A stretch of 36,109 bases of DNA from an uncultured Oscillospiraceae bacterium (GTDB taxonomy: Bacteria; Bacillota; Clostridia; Oscillospirales; Acutalibacteraceae). Location: the NCBI GenBank assembly GCA_902478455.1, contig CABSLJ010000005.1:1-36109 (forward strand), read 5' to 3'. Within the stretch, counting starts at the first letter, position 1. Every line of letters begins with the position of its first letter. Of this stretch, positions 1-8,695 are shown in pieces. The notes under the pieces are model-generated. The model saw only the letters and a program-made list of their open reading frames with translations. It had not been told where the DNA came from and did not search any database. A program made the translations under genes and the position numbers.

Positions 1-18
1 GAACGGAGGAATGTTCAG

Positions 19-1446
19 ATGGATAAGGAAAAGAAGAGCGCGGCGGAAAAGCTGCGCGAGGAGCTCATGATCCCCAAAAAGAAGGGGGCGCTGACGCTGG
101 AGGACAAGACCTTCCAGGCGGCCGACGATTTCTGCGAAAACTACAAGAAATTCCTGAATAAGGCAAAGACCGAGCGCGAGGCGGTCGATTACGCCGTCAA
201 GCTCGCCAAAAAGGCCGGCTTTGCCGCCTTCGATCCTGCTAAGACCTATCAGCCGGGCGACCGGGTGTATTACAACAACCGGGGCCGCGCGGCCGTCTTC
301 GCCGTCATCGGCAAAAAGGGCGCTTCCGAGGGACTTCGCATCGCGGCGGCGCACATCGATTCGCCGCGCCTCGACCTCAAGCCCCGCCCTCTTTACGAGG
401 CCAACGATCTGGCGCTCTTCAAGACCCATTATTACGGCGGGATCAAGAAGTACCAGTGGACGGCCATCCCGCTGGCGCTGCACGGGCGCGTCGTCCGCCG
501 GGACGGCAGCTTTGTGGACATCAGTCTGGGAGAGAAGGAGGACGAGCCCCGCTTCTGCGTGACCGACCTGCTGCCCCACCTCGCCCGCGAGCAGATGGGC
601 AAGAGCCTGGCCAAGGGGATTGAAGGGGAGGACCTCAATATCCTCATCGGCAGCCGTCCCTTCAAGGACGACAAGGGCAGCGAGCTGGTCAAGCTCAATA
701 TCATGCGTCTGATCAACGAAAAATACGGCATTGTGGAGGCCGATTTCCTTTCAGCCGAACTGGAACTCGTACCCGCCTTCAAAGCGTGCGACATCGGCTT
801 CGACCGCAGCATGATCGGCTCCTACGGTCATGACGACCGCGTCTGCGCCTATCCGGCGCTGATGGCCGCCTTCGGCTGCGAAACGCCCGAGCACACGGTG
901 CTGACGGTTCTGGCCGACAAGGAGGAGGTCGGCAGCGACGGCAACACCGGTCTCAATTCCTCCTTCCTCAAGTATTTTGTGGCCGACCTCGCAGAAAAGG
1001 AGGGACTCAGGGGGCGCGACGTTTTAAGCCGTTCGTCCTGCCTTTCGGCCGACGTCAACGCGGCCTTCGATCCCACCTACGCGGGGGCGTATGAGGCGGG
1101 CAACTCCTGCTTCTTAAACGGCGGGGTGGTCATCACCAAATACACCGGCCACGGCGGCAAATCGGATACCTCCGACGCTTCCGCCGAGTTTATGGCCGAG
1201 GTCAGGGCGGTGCTCGACGGCGCCAAGGTGCTCTGGCAGACGGGCGAGCTCGGCAAGGTCGACGGCGGAGGCGGCGGCACGGTGGCCAAATACATAGCGA
1301 ATCTCAATGTGGAAGTGGTCGACCTCGGCGTGCCGGTGCTTTCCATGCACGCCCCCTTCGAGGTGGTATCCAAGGTGGATGTTTACATGGCCTACCGCGC
1401 TTTCAGCGCCTTTTTCGGCAAAACGCAGGGAAAGGGCGCGAAATAA
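19..1446 (+). CDS. M18 family aminopeptidase (aspartyl aminopeptidase-like)
   Basis: 475-residue cytosolic zinc aminopeptidase that removes N-terminal residues from peptides. Seen: the M18 hallmarks in order, namely AAHIDSPRLD (His112 as a metal ligand), GHDDR near residue 275, DKEEVGSDG (Glu302/Glu303, catalytic base and ligand), a DVNAAFDP segment and SMHAPFE near the C terminus. These match the expected metal ligands, and the length is typical of the bacterial family. There is no signal peptide. A GGAGG site about 10 nt upstream supports the start. The gene is followed after about 120 bp by the WG-repeat gene on the same strand, with a GC-rich hairpin between them. Family knowledge gives the reaction; the exact N-terminal residue preference cannot be read from sequence, since M18 members range from Asp/Glu-specific to broad. 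Confidence 0.93.
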   Translation: MDKEKKSAAEKLREELMIPKKKGALTLEDKTFQAADDFCENYKKFLNKAKTEREAVDYAVKLAKKAGFAAFDPAKTYQPGDRVYYNNRGRAAVFAVIGKKGASEGLRIAAAHIDSPRLDLKPRPLYEANDLALFKTHYYGGIKKYQWTAIPLALHGRVVRRDGSFVDISLGEKEDEPRFCVTDLLPHLAREQMGKSLAKGIEGEDLNILIGSRPFKDDKGSELVKLNIMRLINEKYGIVEADFLSAELELVPAFKACDIGFDRSMIGSYGHDDRVCAYPALMAAFGCETPEHTVLTVLADKEEVGSDGNTGLNSSFLKYFVADLAEKEGLRGRDVLSRSSCLSADVNAAFDPTYAGAYEAGNSCFLNGGVVITKYTGHGGKSDTSDASAEFMAEVRAVLDGAKVLWQTGELGKVDGGGGGTVAKYIANLNVEVVDLGVPVLSMHAPFEVVSKVDVYMAYRAFSAFFGKTQGKGAK

Positions 1447-1501
1447 TCCGGGAACATCCCGGCGATTTTCCCGGTGCGGATTCCCGGCGGGAAGCGTCCC
1501 G

Positions 1502-1521
1502 CCCGCGTAACGCGCGGGTTT
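1502..1521 (+). terminator. weak terminator-like hairpin after the M18 gene
   Basis: CCCGCG (1502-1507) pairs with CGCGGG (1513-1518) around a 5-nt loop, followed by only three T residues. The whole 1447-1530 stretch is full of CCCGG/CCGGG repeats that can fold in several ways. A partial terminator or mRNA 3' structure is plausible, but the short T run makes it weak. Confidence 0.35.
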
Positions 1522-1568
1522 CCGGGAAATACTGATGATTGGAAGTCGATGGAAAAGGAGGACCGGCG

Positions 1569-2891
1569 ATGTATTGTCCGAGATGCGGTTTGAAGCAGCC
1601 CGAGGGCGCGCAGGTGTGTCCCGCCTGCAATTATGAGGTGGGAAAGCTCCCTGTGACCGAACTGGCGGTTGTGGAGGCGGAAGAAAAGCCGGCGCAGCCG
1701 CCCGCTCCCCCAAAGTCGCGGACAGGCCGTTCGGTTCTGCTGTTCTGTATGCTGGGGGCGCTGGCGCTCGCCATTGCGCTGCTCGCCGGCCTGTGGCCGA
1801 CGCTCTTTCCGGCACAGGAGCAAAAGGACGAGAGTTTCTTCTATTTTGAAAACGACCTCTGCCAGGTGAGTGTGGACGGCAAATGGGGCTACATCGACAA
1901 GACGGGCGAAACCGTGCTCGAGCCCCGGTACGACGGCGCGCTCGCCTTTGGGGACAACGGCCTTGCCCCCGTTGCCCAGGAGGGAAAATGGGGCTATATT
2001 GACAAGGAGGGCACGGTTGTCGTCCCCTTCCAGTTTGACACCGCCTATCCCTTCGACCACGAGGGCCTCGCCCTCGTGCAGTCGGGCGAAAAATGGGGCT
2101 ATATCGACGAGGCGGGGCAGTATCAGGTGTCCCCGCAGTTCGACGACCTCTCCCTGTTTGCCGGCAACGGCCTCGCCGTCTTCCGGCTGGGCGCGCTTTA
2201 CGGCTACGTCGACCGGGACGGCAGGTATGCAGTGACGCCGGTCTACCAGATGGCCTCCTCCTTCGGCGAAAACGGACTGGCCGCCGTCAAGCTGGACGGT
2301 CGGTGGGGCTATATCGACGAAACGGGCAACCTTGTGATCGAATGCCGCTTTGAATCGGCGGAGACCTTTGACCAAAGCGGCCTCGCCCCCGTCAAGGAGA
2401 ACGGAAAGTGGGGCTACATCGACGAGATGGGCGAATACGTAATAGAACCGGCCTATGACGGGGCGTCCGCTTTTGGAGAGGGAGCGCTCGCCGCCGTCAA
2501 GCAGGGGGAAAAGTGGGGCTATGTCGACAAAGAAGGCAAGCTGGTCATCGCCGCCCAATTCGACTACGCCGAACCCTTTGATGCATCGGGCCTCGCCCAG
2601 TTCTGTTTTTCCGGCAAGTGGGGGACCATTGACGTCAACGGGAAATATGTAATTTCGCCTCAATTTGACGCCGCCTACGCCTTCTCTGAGAACGGACTCG
2701 CCGCGGTCAGCTTCCAGGGAAAATGGGGATTCATTGATCAGAACGGCGAATTCCGAATGGAACCCATGTACGATTACGCTCTTTTCTTTGATAAAGACGG
2801 TCTGGCGCCGGTTCAGTCGGGCGGCAAGTGGGGCTTTGTGGACCAGACGGGAACGCTTGTGGTGGAAGCCCGCTATGACCGGGTGTTTTGA
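1569..2891 (+). CDS. Zinc-ribbon, membrane-anchored WG-repeat protein
   Basis: 440 residues. The N terminus has a CxxC...CxxC zinc ribbon (CPRCG at residues 3-7, CPAC about 17 residues later), then a Pro/Lys-rich linker and one transmembrane segment at about residues 57-80 (LLFCMLGALALAIALLAGL). The rest is ten tandem WG repeats of about 40 residues, typically GKWGYIDxxG followed by an Ala/Phe-rich half and GLAPV. WG repeats are beta-rich modules in many Clostridia surface or cell-envelope proteins; their ligand is generally unknown. The topology suggests a cytosolic zinc ribbon and extracellular repeats. ATG at 1569 is chosen because AAAGGAGG lies 7-8 nt upstream; the in-frame TTG at 1539 has no comparable site. 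Function unknown. Confidence 0.85.
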   Translation: MYCPRCGLKQPEGAQVCPACNYEVGKLPVTELAVVEAEEKPAQPPAPPKSRTGRSVLLFCMLGALALAIALLAGLWPTLFPAQEQKDESFFYFENDLCQVSVDGKWGYIDKTGETVLEPRYDGALAFGDNGLAPVAQEGKWGYIDKEGTVVVPFQFDTAYPFDHEGLALVQSGEKWGYIDEAGQYQVSPQFDDLSLFAGNGLAVFRLGALYGYVDRDGRYAVTPVYQMASSFGENGLAAVKLDGRWGYIDETGNLVIECRFESAETFDQSGLAPVKENGKWGYIDEMGEYVIEPAYDGASAFGEGALAAVKQGEKWGYVDKEGKLVIAAQFDYAEPFDASGLAQFCFSGKWGTIDVNGKYVISPQFDAAYAFSENGLAAVSFQGKWGFIDQNGEFRMEPMYDYALFFDKDGLAPVQSGGKWGFVDQTGTLVVEARYDRVF

Positions 2892-3234
2892 CCGGAAGGC
2901 CGATTGTGCCTGAAATGAGAACGCACGCGGCGAAAAGCGTAATTTTCCATGCGCGAGAGGGGCTGAGCCGTACCGTTTGGTTCATAGCACATCGGAGAAG
3001 CGCCGCCATTTGCATGCAAGCGCAGGATTGGAAGGATCATTCCCTTTAAGCCGACGCTCTGTACAAAAGCGCAGTGGTCTTGACCTTTTTCAGGCACAAT
3101 AGAACCGGCCGTAAAGACGCCGATTTGCGTTTTAGGACTCCTTGGGCTTCTTTAAAGCAGCAAACGTCATAAATACGGTCATATCTGGAAAATTGCATTC
3201 CGGGTATTGGAGCAAATTTCATATTAAACCATCT

Positions 3235-3275
3235 ATGGGGTACAACCACCGAGTGAACAGGCGGTTGTACCCCAT
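3235..3275. repeat. Long inverted repeat / hairpin in convergent intergenic region
   Basis: ATGGGGTACAACC (3235-3247) is exactly complementary to GGTTGTACCCCAT (3263-3275). One A-C mismatch and two further pairs leave a 9-nt loop. On the plus strand a T5 run begins about 6 nt beyond the stem, too far for an ideal terminator. It may still end transcription from either side, or be a remnant of a small mobile element. Confidence 0.6.
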
Positions 3276-3285
3276 AAACGTTTTT

Positions 3286-3313
3286 AAAACCTTCCTTGCG
3301 TTTTTATGGAAGG
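3286..3313 (-). terminator. Candidate terminator of the sugar-transport operon
   Basis: On the minus strand CCTTCC (3313-3308) pairs with GGAAGG (3295-3290) around a 12-nt loop and is followed by TTTT. It lies about 65 bp past the permease stop codon. The stem is only 6 bp, so confidence is modest. Confidence 0.4.
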
Positions 3314-3377
3314 AGCGTGAGCGGATTGGATGCCGCGGGATGCTTTCCGCTTGGGTTAAGCAAGGGCTTCTTTCGAG

Positions 3378-4226
3378 TTATCCCTTAATACCAGCGGACA
3401 CGACACTCTTTTCAAAGTATTTTTGGAAACAAATGAAGAGAATCAGCACAGGAATCAAAGAGAGCACAGAACCGGCCATCAGTACCGGCGTACCGGAGTC
3501 GGAAATACTGCGCAACATGGAGAGCGTATAGGTGACGGTGAAATTTTCTTTGCTGGTAATCCAGAGCAACGGCCCCTGGTAATCATTCCAAACCCAGGTA
3601 AACTGCAAAAGCAGAAAGGTAATTATGGTTTCCTTCGCAAGCGGCACCATGATCCGGAAAAGGATGGTAAGTTTGGAGGCGCCGTCAATTTCCGCAGCCT
3701 CGCACATCTCGTTGGGAATGGAAACAAAGCTTTGCCGGATCATAAACACACCGAAAACATTGGCAAAAACAGTGGGCAGTATCAGGGCGAGAAGATTGTC
3801 GATGACATGGATTTCGTTGTAAACGATAAACTGAGGAACAAATAGCATTTCTCCCGGAATAGCCATGGAGAAAATAAACATCAGAAAAATGGTGTTACGG
3901 CCCTTAAACTGCATCTTTGAGAAGGCGAAGGCCGCCAATACGCAGGTAAGAAAAGAGCCTGCCGTCGCCGCCACCACCACGAGAAGGGAGTTGCCAAGCG
4001 ATTGCATAAAATTAACATAGGCGGAGCCTTTGAAAATGAATTCATATGCATGGAAAGTCGGGTTTTCCGGTATCCATTGGATTGGAAAGGAAAAAACATC
4101 AAAGTCATTGTTCTTAAAAGAAGCAGAGAGCATCCAGAATAGAGGAGTCAGCAGAATAAGCCCCAAGCCCCATCCGAGAATATTGCGGATGATGTCTCTG
4201 AGTATTCGTTTTGTTTTTTTGTTCAT
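3378..4226 (-). CDS. Carbohydrate ABC transporter permease (MalG/UgpE type)
   Basis: 282-residue inner permease subunit of a carbohydrate-uptake-1 type ABC importer. Seen: about six hydrophobic segments and the EAA loop (EAAEIDGASKLTILFRIMVPLAKE, near residues 183-206) that docks the ATPase in this family. The N terminus is short and charged, and the first membrane span is NILGWGLGLILLTPLFWML. It is third in a leftward operon after the binding protein and the partner permease, with 22 bp to the latter. No ATPase gene occurs in the window; many Firmicutes CUT1 importers share a distant MsmK-type ATPase. Substrate inferred from the neighbouring GH130/GH2 genes: a mannose-containing oligosaccharide. 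Confidence 0.92.
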   Translation of the reverse strand: MNKKTKRILRDIIRNILGWGLGLILLTPLFWMLSASFKNNDFDVFSFPIQWIPENPTFHAYEFIFKGSAYVNFMQSLGNSLLVVVAATAGSFLTCVLAAFAFSKMQFKGRNTIFLMFIFSMAIPGEMLFVPQFIVYNEIHVIDNLLALILPTVFANVFGVFMIRQSFVSIPNEMCEAAEIDGASKLTILFRIMVPLAKETIITFLLLQFTWVWNDYQGPLLWITSKENFTVTYTLSMLRSISDSGTPVLMAGSVLSLIPVLILFICFQKYFEKSVVSAGIKG

Positions 4227-4248
4227 AAGCTAAGCCCTCCTTTCCACC

Positions 4249-5190
4249 TCAGTCGTAATAAACCCAACGGTTTTGGAATTTCCAGTTGATGACCGCAATG
4301 AGGATGGCCAGCGCAAGCATAACCACCGTGATGGAAGAAGCCACACCGAGATCCTGCGTCAGGCCGGAAGTGGGGAAGGCGTATTGGTAGGCCAGCATTC
4401 CAAACACGGAGGTTTGTCCCCCCGGCCCGCCGCCCGTTAAGAGCATCACATAGGTCCATTCCTTGATGGCGGACATCACGCCGGTAATTACCAGGAAAAA
4501 GGTGGTTGGAGAAACCATCGGCAAGGTAATTCTGAAAAATTGGACCACCTTATTTGCACCGTCGAGCGTGGCCGACTCATACAGGTGACTGGGTACGGAG
4601 TTTAACGCTCCAAGGTAAATAAAGGCGTAATAACCAATGCCCTTCCACAGCCAGAGCAGATAAATCAGAATACGGGAATTCCACGCGGTACCGAACCACA
4701 TGGGCGGGTTGAGCCCCACGGACTGCATGAGGGCTGAAATAGGACTCAAACGGGGATGAAAAAGCGAGCTCCACAGCATAACGACGGCCACAATGTTGCA
4801 AATATTCGGCAAAAAATAAACTGCGCGTAATCCACGCTCAAAAAAGAACTTATTGTTGATAAAGGAACCGAGCATCAAGGCCAGAAAGGTAGTCAGCGGA
4901 ACGCATAAAATAAAAAAACCGTTGGTGATAAGGGCGTATTTAAAGTTGGAATTGTTAAAAATGTATGCATAATTTGAAAAACCCATCCATTTGGTGTTTT
5001 CAAAAGAGATGCCTCTATAAAAGTTCCAGTTTGTGAAGCTGATACCCAGCACAAAAAGAATGCCGAGAAAGACTAGCACAAAAACGCCGATAAACTGCGG
5101 CAGAATAAAGGCATAGCCGAGGAGTGTATCCTTTGTTTTGCGCTTTTGTCTGGAAGAAAGTTTGCTGCGTGTTGTTTTTTCAGTGGACAT
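4249..5190 (-). CDS. Carbohydrate ABC transporter permease (MalF/UgpA type)
   Basis: 313-residue permease, the MalF-like partner of the downstream MalG-like subunit. Seen: a Lys/Arg-rich cytosolic N terminus (TTRSKLSSRQKRKTKD), a first span (YAFILPQFIGVFVLVFLGILF), further hydrophobic spans, and an EAA loop ESATLDGANKVVQFFRITLP near residues 216-235. The start ATG follows an AGGAGGCC ribosome site on the minus strand. It lies 72 bp after the binding-protein stop codon and 22 bp before the second permease, as expected for one operon. The heterodimer of the two permeases would form the membrane pore. Substrate assignment is by context only. Confidence 0.92.
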   Translation of the reverse strand: MSTEKTTRSKLSSRQKRKTKDTLLGYAFILPQFIGVFVLVFLGILFVLGISFTNWNFYRGISFENTKWMGFSNYAYIFNNSNFKYALITNGFFILCVPLTTFLALMLGSFINNKFFFERGLRAVYFLPNICNIVAVVMLWSSLFHPRLSPISALMQSVGLNPPMWFGTAWNSRILIYLLWLWKGIGYYAFIYLGALNSVPSHLYESATLDGANKVVQFFRITLPMVSPTTFFLVITGVMSAIKEWTYVMLLTGGGPGGQTSVFGMLAYQYAFPTSGLTQDLGVASSITVVMLALAILIAVINWKFQNRWVYYD

Positions 5191-5262
5191 GGGATGGCCT
5201 CCTTATCAGAAAGACAGCGATGGAGAGCGGACCTCCCCATCGCTGTTTCATTTCGATCGGCT

Positions 5263-6726
5263 TTAACCGGCGCTCGCGTCAATTTTTTCGATTTCCTTTT
5301 GTCCTTCGGTCATCATGTCGGCAATTGCCTGATCAATGCTTTTCGCGTTGGTCATAATGTTGCTGACCTCGGTGCCCAAAATGCCCCATAGCGGCCCGAT
5401 GTAGGAATCTTCTTTCATATTAAAGTAAGATTTGAATCCTTCACGGTTTTCGGTGTAAAGATATTCAAGCTCTTCAGGCGTGAAAAGGTTTTCGTGGAGT
5501 TCTCCGTTTTCATCTACATAGGAAGCCAGATATTTAATGACCGATTCCTGGTCTGCTTTCACACTGGCCGGCAGGGTACGGTAGATGTCGGCGCATTCCA
5601 GCGAGCAGAACAGCATGAATTTGAAGGCCTCATAGGGATTGGCGGAGGTTTTGGGAATCATCATTCCACCGGCGATCTCAGTGGCGGAGATGTCATCCGG
5701 AACATCGTCGCTGATACGGGGAAGAGGAGCAATTCCAAGCTCAAAATCCATCTGACCGAGGGCCTTGGCCTTCTGTAAATCAGCAAAACAATAGGGATTA
5801 CCGACGATCATCGCGGTTTTACCTGCGGCAAAATAATCGGCCATGTTCAGTTTGTTGAGGTTGATTTCAGTGGCGGTAGGGTTGGATTGGTCCACAACGG
5901 AAAGGTTGTAATAGGCTTCAATGGACTTGCGAAGGTTTGGATCCTCAAAATTGGCGATCTTTTGACCGTTTTCATCGATGACGTAGGCCTCCCAGCCGGT
6001 CATCTGCGCAGGCAGGCCGGCGAACCAGCCCCAATCCACAGGGATCCAGGAGCCAAAGACCTTGTCCACGCCGGAGCCGCTGGTGAGTTTTTTGGCGATT
6101 TCCCGCAGATCATCGAATGTCCAGTCGGAATCCGGCTCGGGGATTCCGGCCGCTTCAAACATATCCTTATTGTAGTAGACGGGGTAAAGGGTGCGGGACA
6201 TCGGCAAAGTGTACCACTTCTGATCTTCTCCTTCGCCGAAGGCGCAGGTGGTTTTGCTGCCGGGAATGTACATTTCCTCCATGTCGATGCCTTCCTGCTC
6301 AATGAATTCATCGAGAGGGAGAAGCATGCCGTTGAGCGCGCGGGGACGGAGAACGCCCGTTCCTCCGGCTCCGAGGTCGCAGATATCAATTGTCTGCCCT
6401 TGCGCGACGGCGGCGTCAAATTTTGCTATGTTCTGCTCAGTTGTGGAAGAGGTGTTGTCGGCGGGAAGCTGGATGATCTCAATCGTCACATGGGGCGCTT
6501 TCTCCTTGTAACGCTCCACAAGCTGGTTGATCAGCTCGGGCTTTTGGTTGGTCATGTACACCAGCTTGACTTCTTCCTTTTCAGCGTTCGAGCCAGTGCC
6601 TTCGGCGGAAGAGTCGGACGGGGCGGAAGAGCTTCCCTGGCCTTGGTTTCCGCAGCCGGAAAGGCAAGCTGTGGCAAGCAGACAGACAGTCAGCAGCCAG
6701 GACACAATGCGAAGTGAATGTTTCAT
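5263..6726 (-). CDS. Extracellular sugar-binding lipoprotein of ABC importer
   Basis: 487-residue family 1 solute-binding protein. The lipoprotein signal is clear: MKHSLR, a hydrophobic core, then LSGC with the lipidated Cys at residue 25, followed by a Ser/Gly/Glu-rich linker. The mature part shows the usual binding-protein pattern, such as VTIEIIQLP, PVYYNKDMFEAAGIPEP and WTFDDLREIAKKL. It would capture oligosaccharide outside the membrane and deliver it to the two permeases. ATG at 6726 is chosen over an upstream in-frame start (6765) because the minus strand has AAAAGGAGGAA just before it and the signal peptide begins there. It is first in the operon; its promoter shares an element with the GH130 promoter. 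Confidence 0.93.
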   Translation of the reverse strand: MKHSLRIVSWLLTVCLLATACLSGCGNQGQGSSSAPSDSSAEGTGSNAEKEEVKLVYMTNQKPELINQLVERYKEKAPHVTIEIIQLPADNTSSTTEQNIAKFDAAVAQGQTIDICDLGAGGTGVLRPRALNGMLLPLDEFIEQEGIDMEEMYIPGSKTTCAFGEGEDQKWYTLPMSRTLYPVYYNKDMFEAAGIPEPDSDWTFDDLREIAKKLTSGSGVDKVFGSWIPVDWGWFAGLPAQMTGWEAYVIDENGQKIANFEDPNLRKSIEAYYNLSVVDQSNPTATEINLNKLNMADYFAAGKTAMIVGNPYCFADLQKAKALGQMDFELGIAPLPRISDDVPDDISATEIAGGMMIPKTSANPYEAFKFMLFCSLECADIYRTLPASVKADQESVIKYLASYVDENGELHENLFTPEELEYLYTENREGFKSYFNMKEDSYIGPLWGILGTEVSNIMTNAKSIDQAIADMMTEGQKEIEKIDASAG

Positions 6727-6767
6727 GTTTTTCCTCCTTTTTGTTTCTGACGAGCTTTTGTACAAAA

Positions 6768-6802
6768 ATTATACAACAAGACTGACAGTCAACAAAATGA
6801 AC
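6768..6802 (-). promoter_or_regulatory. Promoter and candidate activator site of the sugar-transport operon
   Basis: On the minus strand TATAAT (6773-6768) is preceded at 17 bp by a poor -35 (TTTGTT), typical of activator-dependent promoters. GTTCATTTT (6802-6794) ends exactly 20 nt upstream of the -10 box. The same 9-mer with the same 20-nt gap precedes the GH130 -10 box. An A/T tract and a GTGAACTT arm lie further upstream. YesN-type AraC regulators bind just upstream of -35, so this is a candidate YesN site; inference. Confidence 0.55.
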
Positions 6803-6881
6803 TAATTTATTTTTTTGGTTAAAAAGTTCACTTGTTTTGCAGGGATCGAAGCTGTTAAGTGCTCCGAACAAAAGGCGCCGG

Positions 6882-8663
6882 TTATGCCTGCAGCACCTTT
6901 TTTATGTCGTCCGTTAGGATGATGGTAATGCGCAGGCCGCCCTCGGGCAAATTTTCCACTCGAAAGACATGAGATTTACCGTAATGCAAGTGCAGGCGCG
7001 CGATAGTATTGCTCAGCCCAAGGTGTGCAGGATCGTGCGGCCCTTTTCCATCGATCATCGAGCGAACACGGGCAAGCGTAGGCGCATCCATGCCTTCACC
7101 ATTGTCCTCAATGGTGAAGCGGACCCATTCGCCCTCCTTTTGCGCCTGAATCAGAAGCCTTCCGTCCTTTGCTTTTCCTTCCAGACCGTGCACAAAGGCG
7201 TTTTCCACAAGCGGCTGCAGGATCATTTTGGGCACGCTGCAGGACAGAACTTCAGGCGAGATTTCGCGCAGCACAGTAAAACGGCCTGAGAAACGGGTTT
7301 GCATAATACTGATATAGTCCCCCACCGCATTCAATTCCTCTTTTGCCGTGACAAAGCCGGATGCCTTGATGCTGTAGCGAAGCAGGCGGGAAAGGGAGGT
7401 GGACATACGGACAATTTCAGGAGAATCGTAGACCAATCCCATGCTTTTAATGCATTCCAACGTGTTGTATAGAAAATGCGGATTGATCTGACTGCGCAGA
7501 GCATCCAGTTCAACCTGCCGTTTGGAAAGCTCGATCTCATACAACTGGGACTGCATATTAAACATATCCCGTGTCATGCTTTCGACAGAGTCCATCATAA
7601 AATCGATATGATTGGCGATATCACCGATCTCATTGGGATAGTCCAACTTGATGCGCGCCTTGACGCCTTGCTTTTTTGCCTCCTGGATGTTGACAATGAT
7701 CTGTTGAAAAGGAGTGGTGATGCTTTTGATCATCAGAGCGCCTAGTGGAAGTATCATGGCCAGAAAGGCGACGATAATGACCAGCAGAATGGTCGTCATC
7801 GGGTAAAGATCGGACATCAGCTCGCTTTTGGGCGTAGAACAGTAGAGCGACCAACCTATGCCCTTAAGATACCGCCGTGTGACAAAGTATTCCTCACCGT
7901 CCGAGTGGCAGCGCGCAAAGCCGTTTTCGTCAAAGGAAAGAGAGGAAAGAACCTCGAAGGACGTGCGGGAATTCTCCACATAGGACGTGCTGGAGATTAC
8001 AAGCCCGTTGTCGTCTATGGCAAATACTTCGGTTCCGGAGGTGGCGGTGCCTAGCTTGAGGGTTTTTACGATTTCCTGGGCATGACAGAAAAGGAGCACC
8101 GAGCCGAGCCGGTGGCTGAAGTCAGGAGTGGTATCGTAGATGGAATAGGAGGGAACTACCACGGCGAATACCTGGGAACCGTCCACTGTGTTTTGCAGCG
8201 TGCCGGTAAAGAAAATGTTTTCAGAATCAAGCGGGTAGCGGAGAACCTCTCTCTGCACGGCGAGAGGCAGGGATTGATAGACCTGGGTGAAGGAGAGATA
8301 GTCGCTGGTGAGAGCGATGCTGGCGATATCGTTGTTTACGCTTACCAGATCGGTGGCCAGACCCTCCACGATCCGGTAGGTATCCATTAACTCCGGCTCT
8401 GAAATGCCGGTCAGAAAGGACTGTGTGTAGCGGTTGTAGGAAAGCCGTTGACCGATGTTCAAGATGCCTGTGATGCGCGTCTCAATGCTCTGTTCCATCT
8501 GATCCATGGTGGAGGCGGCCGTGCGAATGGCCTTGTCCTGAATGTAGGAATTGAGCCAAACAAAATAGATAGCCTGTATCAGCAGGTTTGCGCCGATGGC
8601 GATGGCCAATATAATAATCAGTTGGTTGCGCAGGCGCAATCGATTGAAGATCGGTTTTTTCAT
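6882..8663 (-). CDS. YesM-type sensor histidine kinase
   Basis: 593 residues. Seen: a first transmembrane span near residues 13-36 (LIIILAIAIGANLLIQAIYFVWL), a long extracytoplasmic sensor region, a second span near 287-310, a HAMP-like linker, then the His-kinase family motif QINPHFLYNTLE with phosphoacceptor His396. The ATPase part has LQPLVENAFVHG and DNGEGM. This arrangement is diagnostic of YesM/LytS-family kinases, which in Firmicutes pair with AraC-type response regulators and control glycan-uptake loci. It follows the regulator gene by 32 bp in the same operon and lies directly upstream of the binding protein. The ligand probably comes from the imported glycan, or from the binding protein loaded with it; inference. 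Confidence 0.93.
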   Translation of the reverse strand: MKKPIFNRLRLRNQLIIILAIAIGANLLIQAIYFVWLNSYIQDKAIRTAASTMDQMEQSIETRITGILNIGQRLSYNRYTQSFLTGISEPELMDTYRIVEGLATDLVSVNNDIASIALTSDYLSFTQVYQSLPLAVQREVLRYPLDSENIFFTGTLQNTVDGSQVFAVVVPSYSIYDTTPDFSHRLGSVLLFCHAQEIVKTLKLGTATSGTEVFAIDDNGLVISSTSYVENSRTSFEVLSSLSFDENGFARCHSDGEEYFVTRRYLKGIGWSLYCSTPKSELMSDLYPMTTILLVIIVAFLAMILPLGALMIKSITTPFQQIIVNIQEAKKQGVKARIKLDYPNEIGDIANHIDFMMDSVESMTRDMFNMQSQLYEIELSKRQVELDALRSQINPHFLYNTLECIKSMGLVYDSPEIVRMSTSLSRLLRYSIKASGFVTAKEELNAVGDYISIMQTRFSGRFTVLREISPEVLSCSVPKMILQPLVENAFVHGLEGKAKDGRLLIQAQKEGEWVRFTIEDNGEGMDAPTLARVRSMIDGKGPHDPAHLGLSNTIARLHLHYGKSHVFRVENLPEGGLRITIILTDDIKKVLQA

Positions 8664-8695
8664 GTTGTTCCCCTTTTTGTGCCGGCCTGAAATCC

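Larger units (their letters stand above)
2892..3377. other. Intergenic region between WG-repeat gene and sugar permease
   Basis: No gene supported. Short frames here lack ribosome sites and recognisable motifs. It contains a long hairpin at 3235-3275 and a short CCTTCC/GGAAGG hairpin at 3290-3313, both described separately. The two neighbours converge, so this is where both transcripts must end. Confidence 0.6.

Noticed and set aside
1392..2663. 423-codon minus-strand frame opposite the WG-repeat gene
   Set aside because: Its repeats are the reverse of the WG repeats; no ribosome site.
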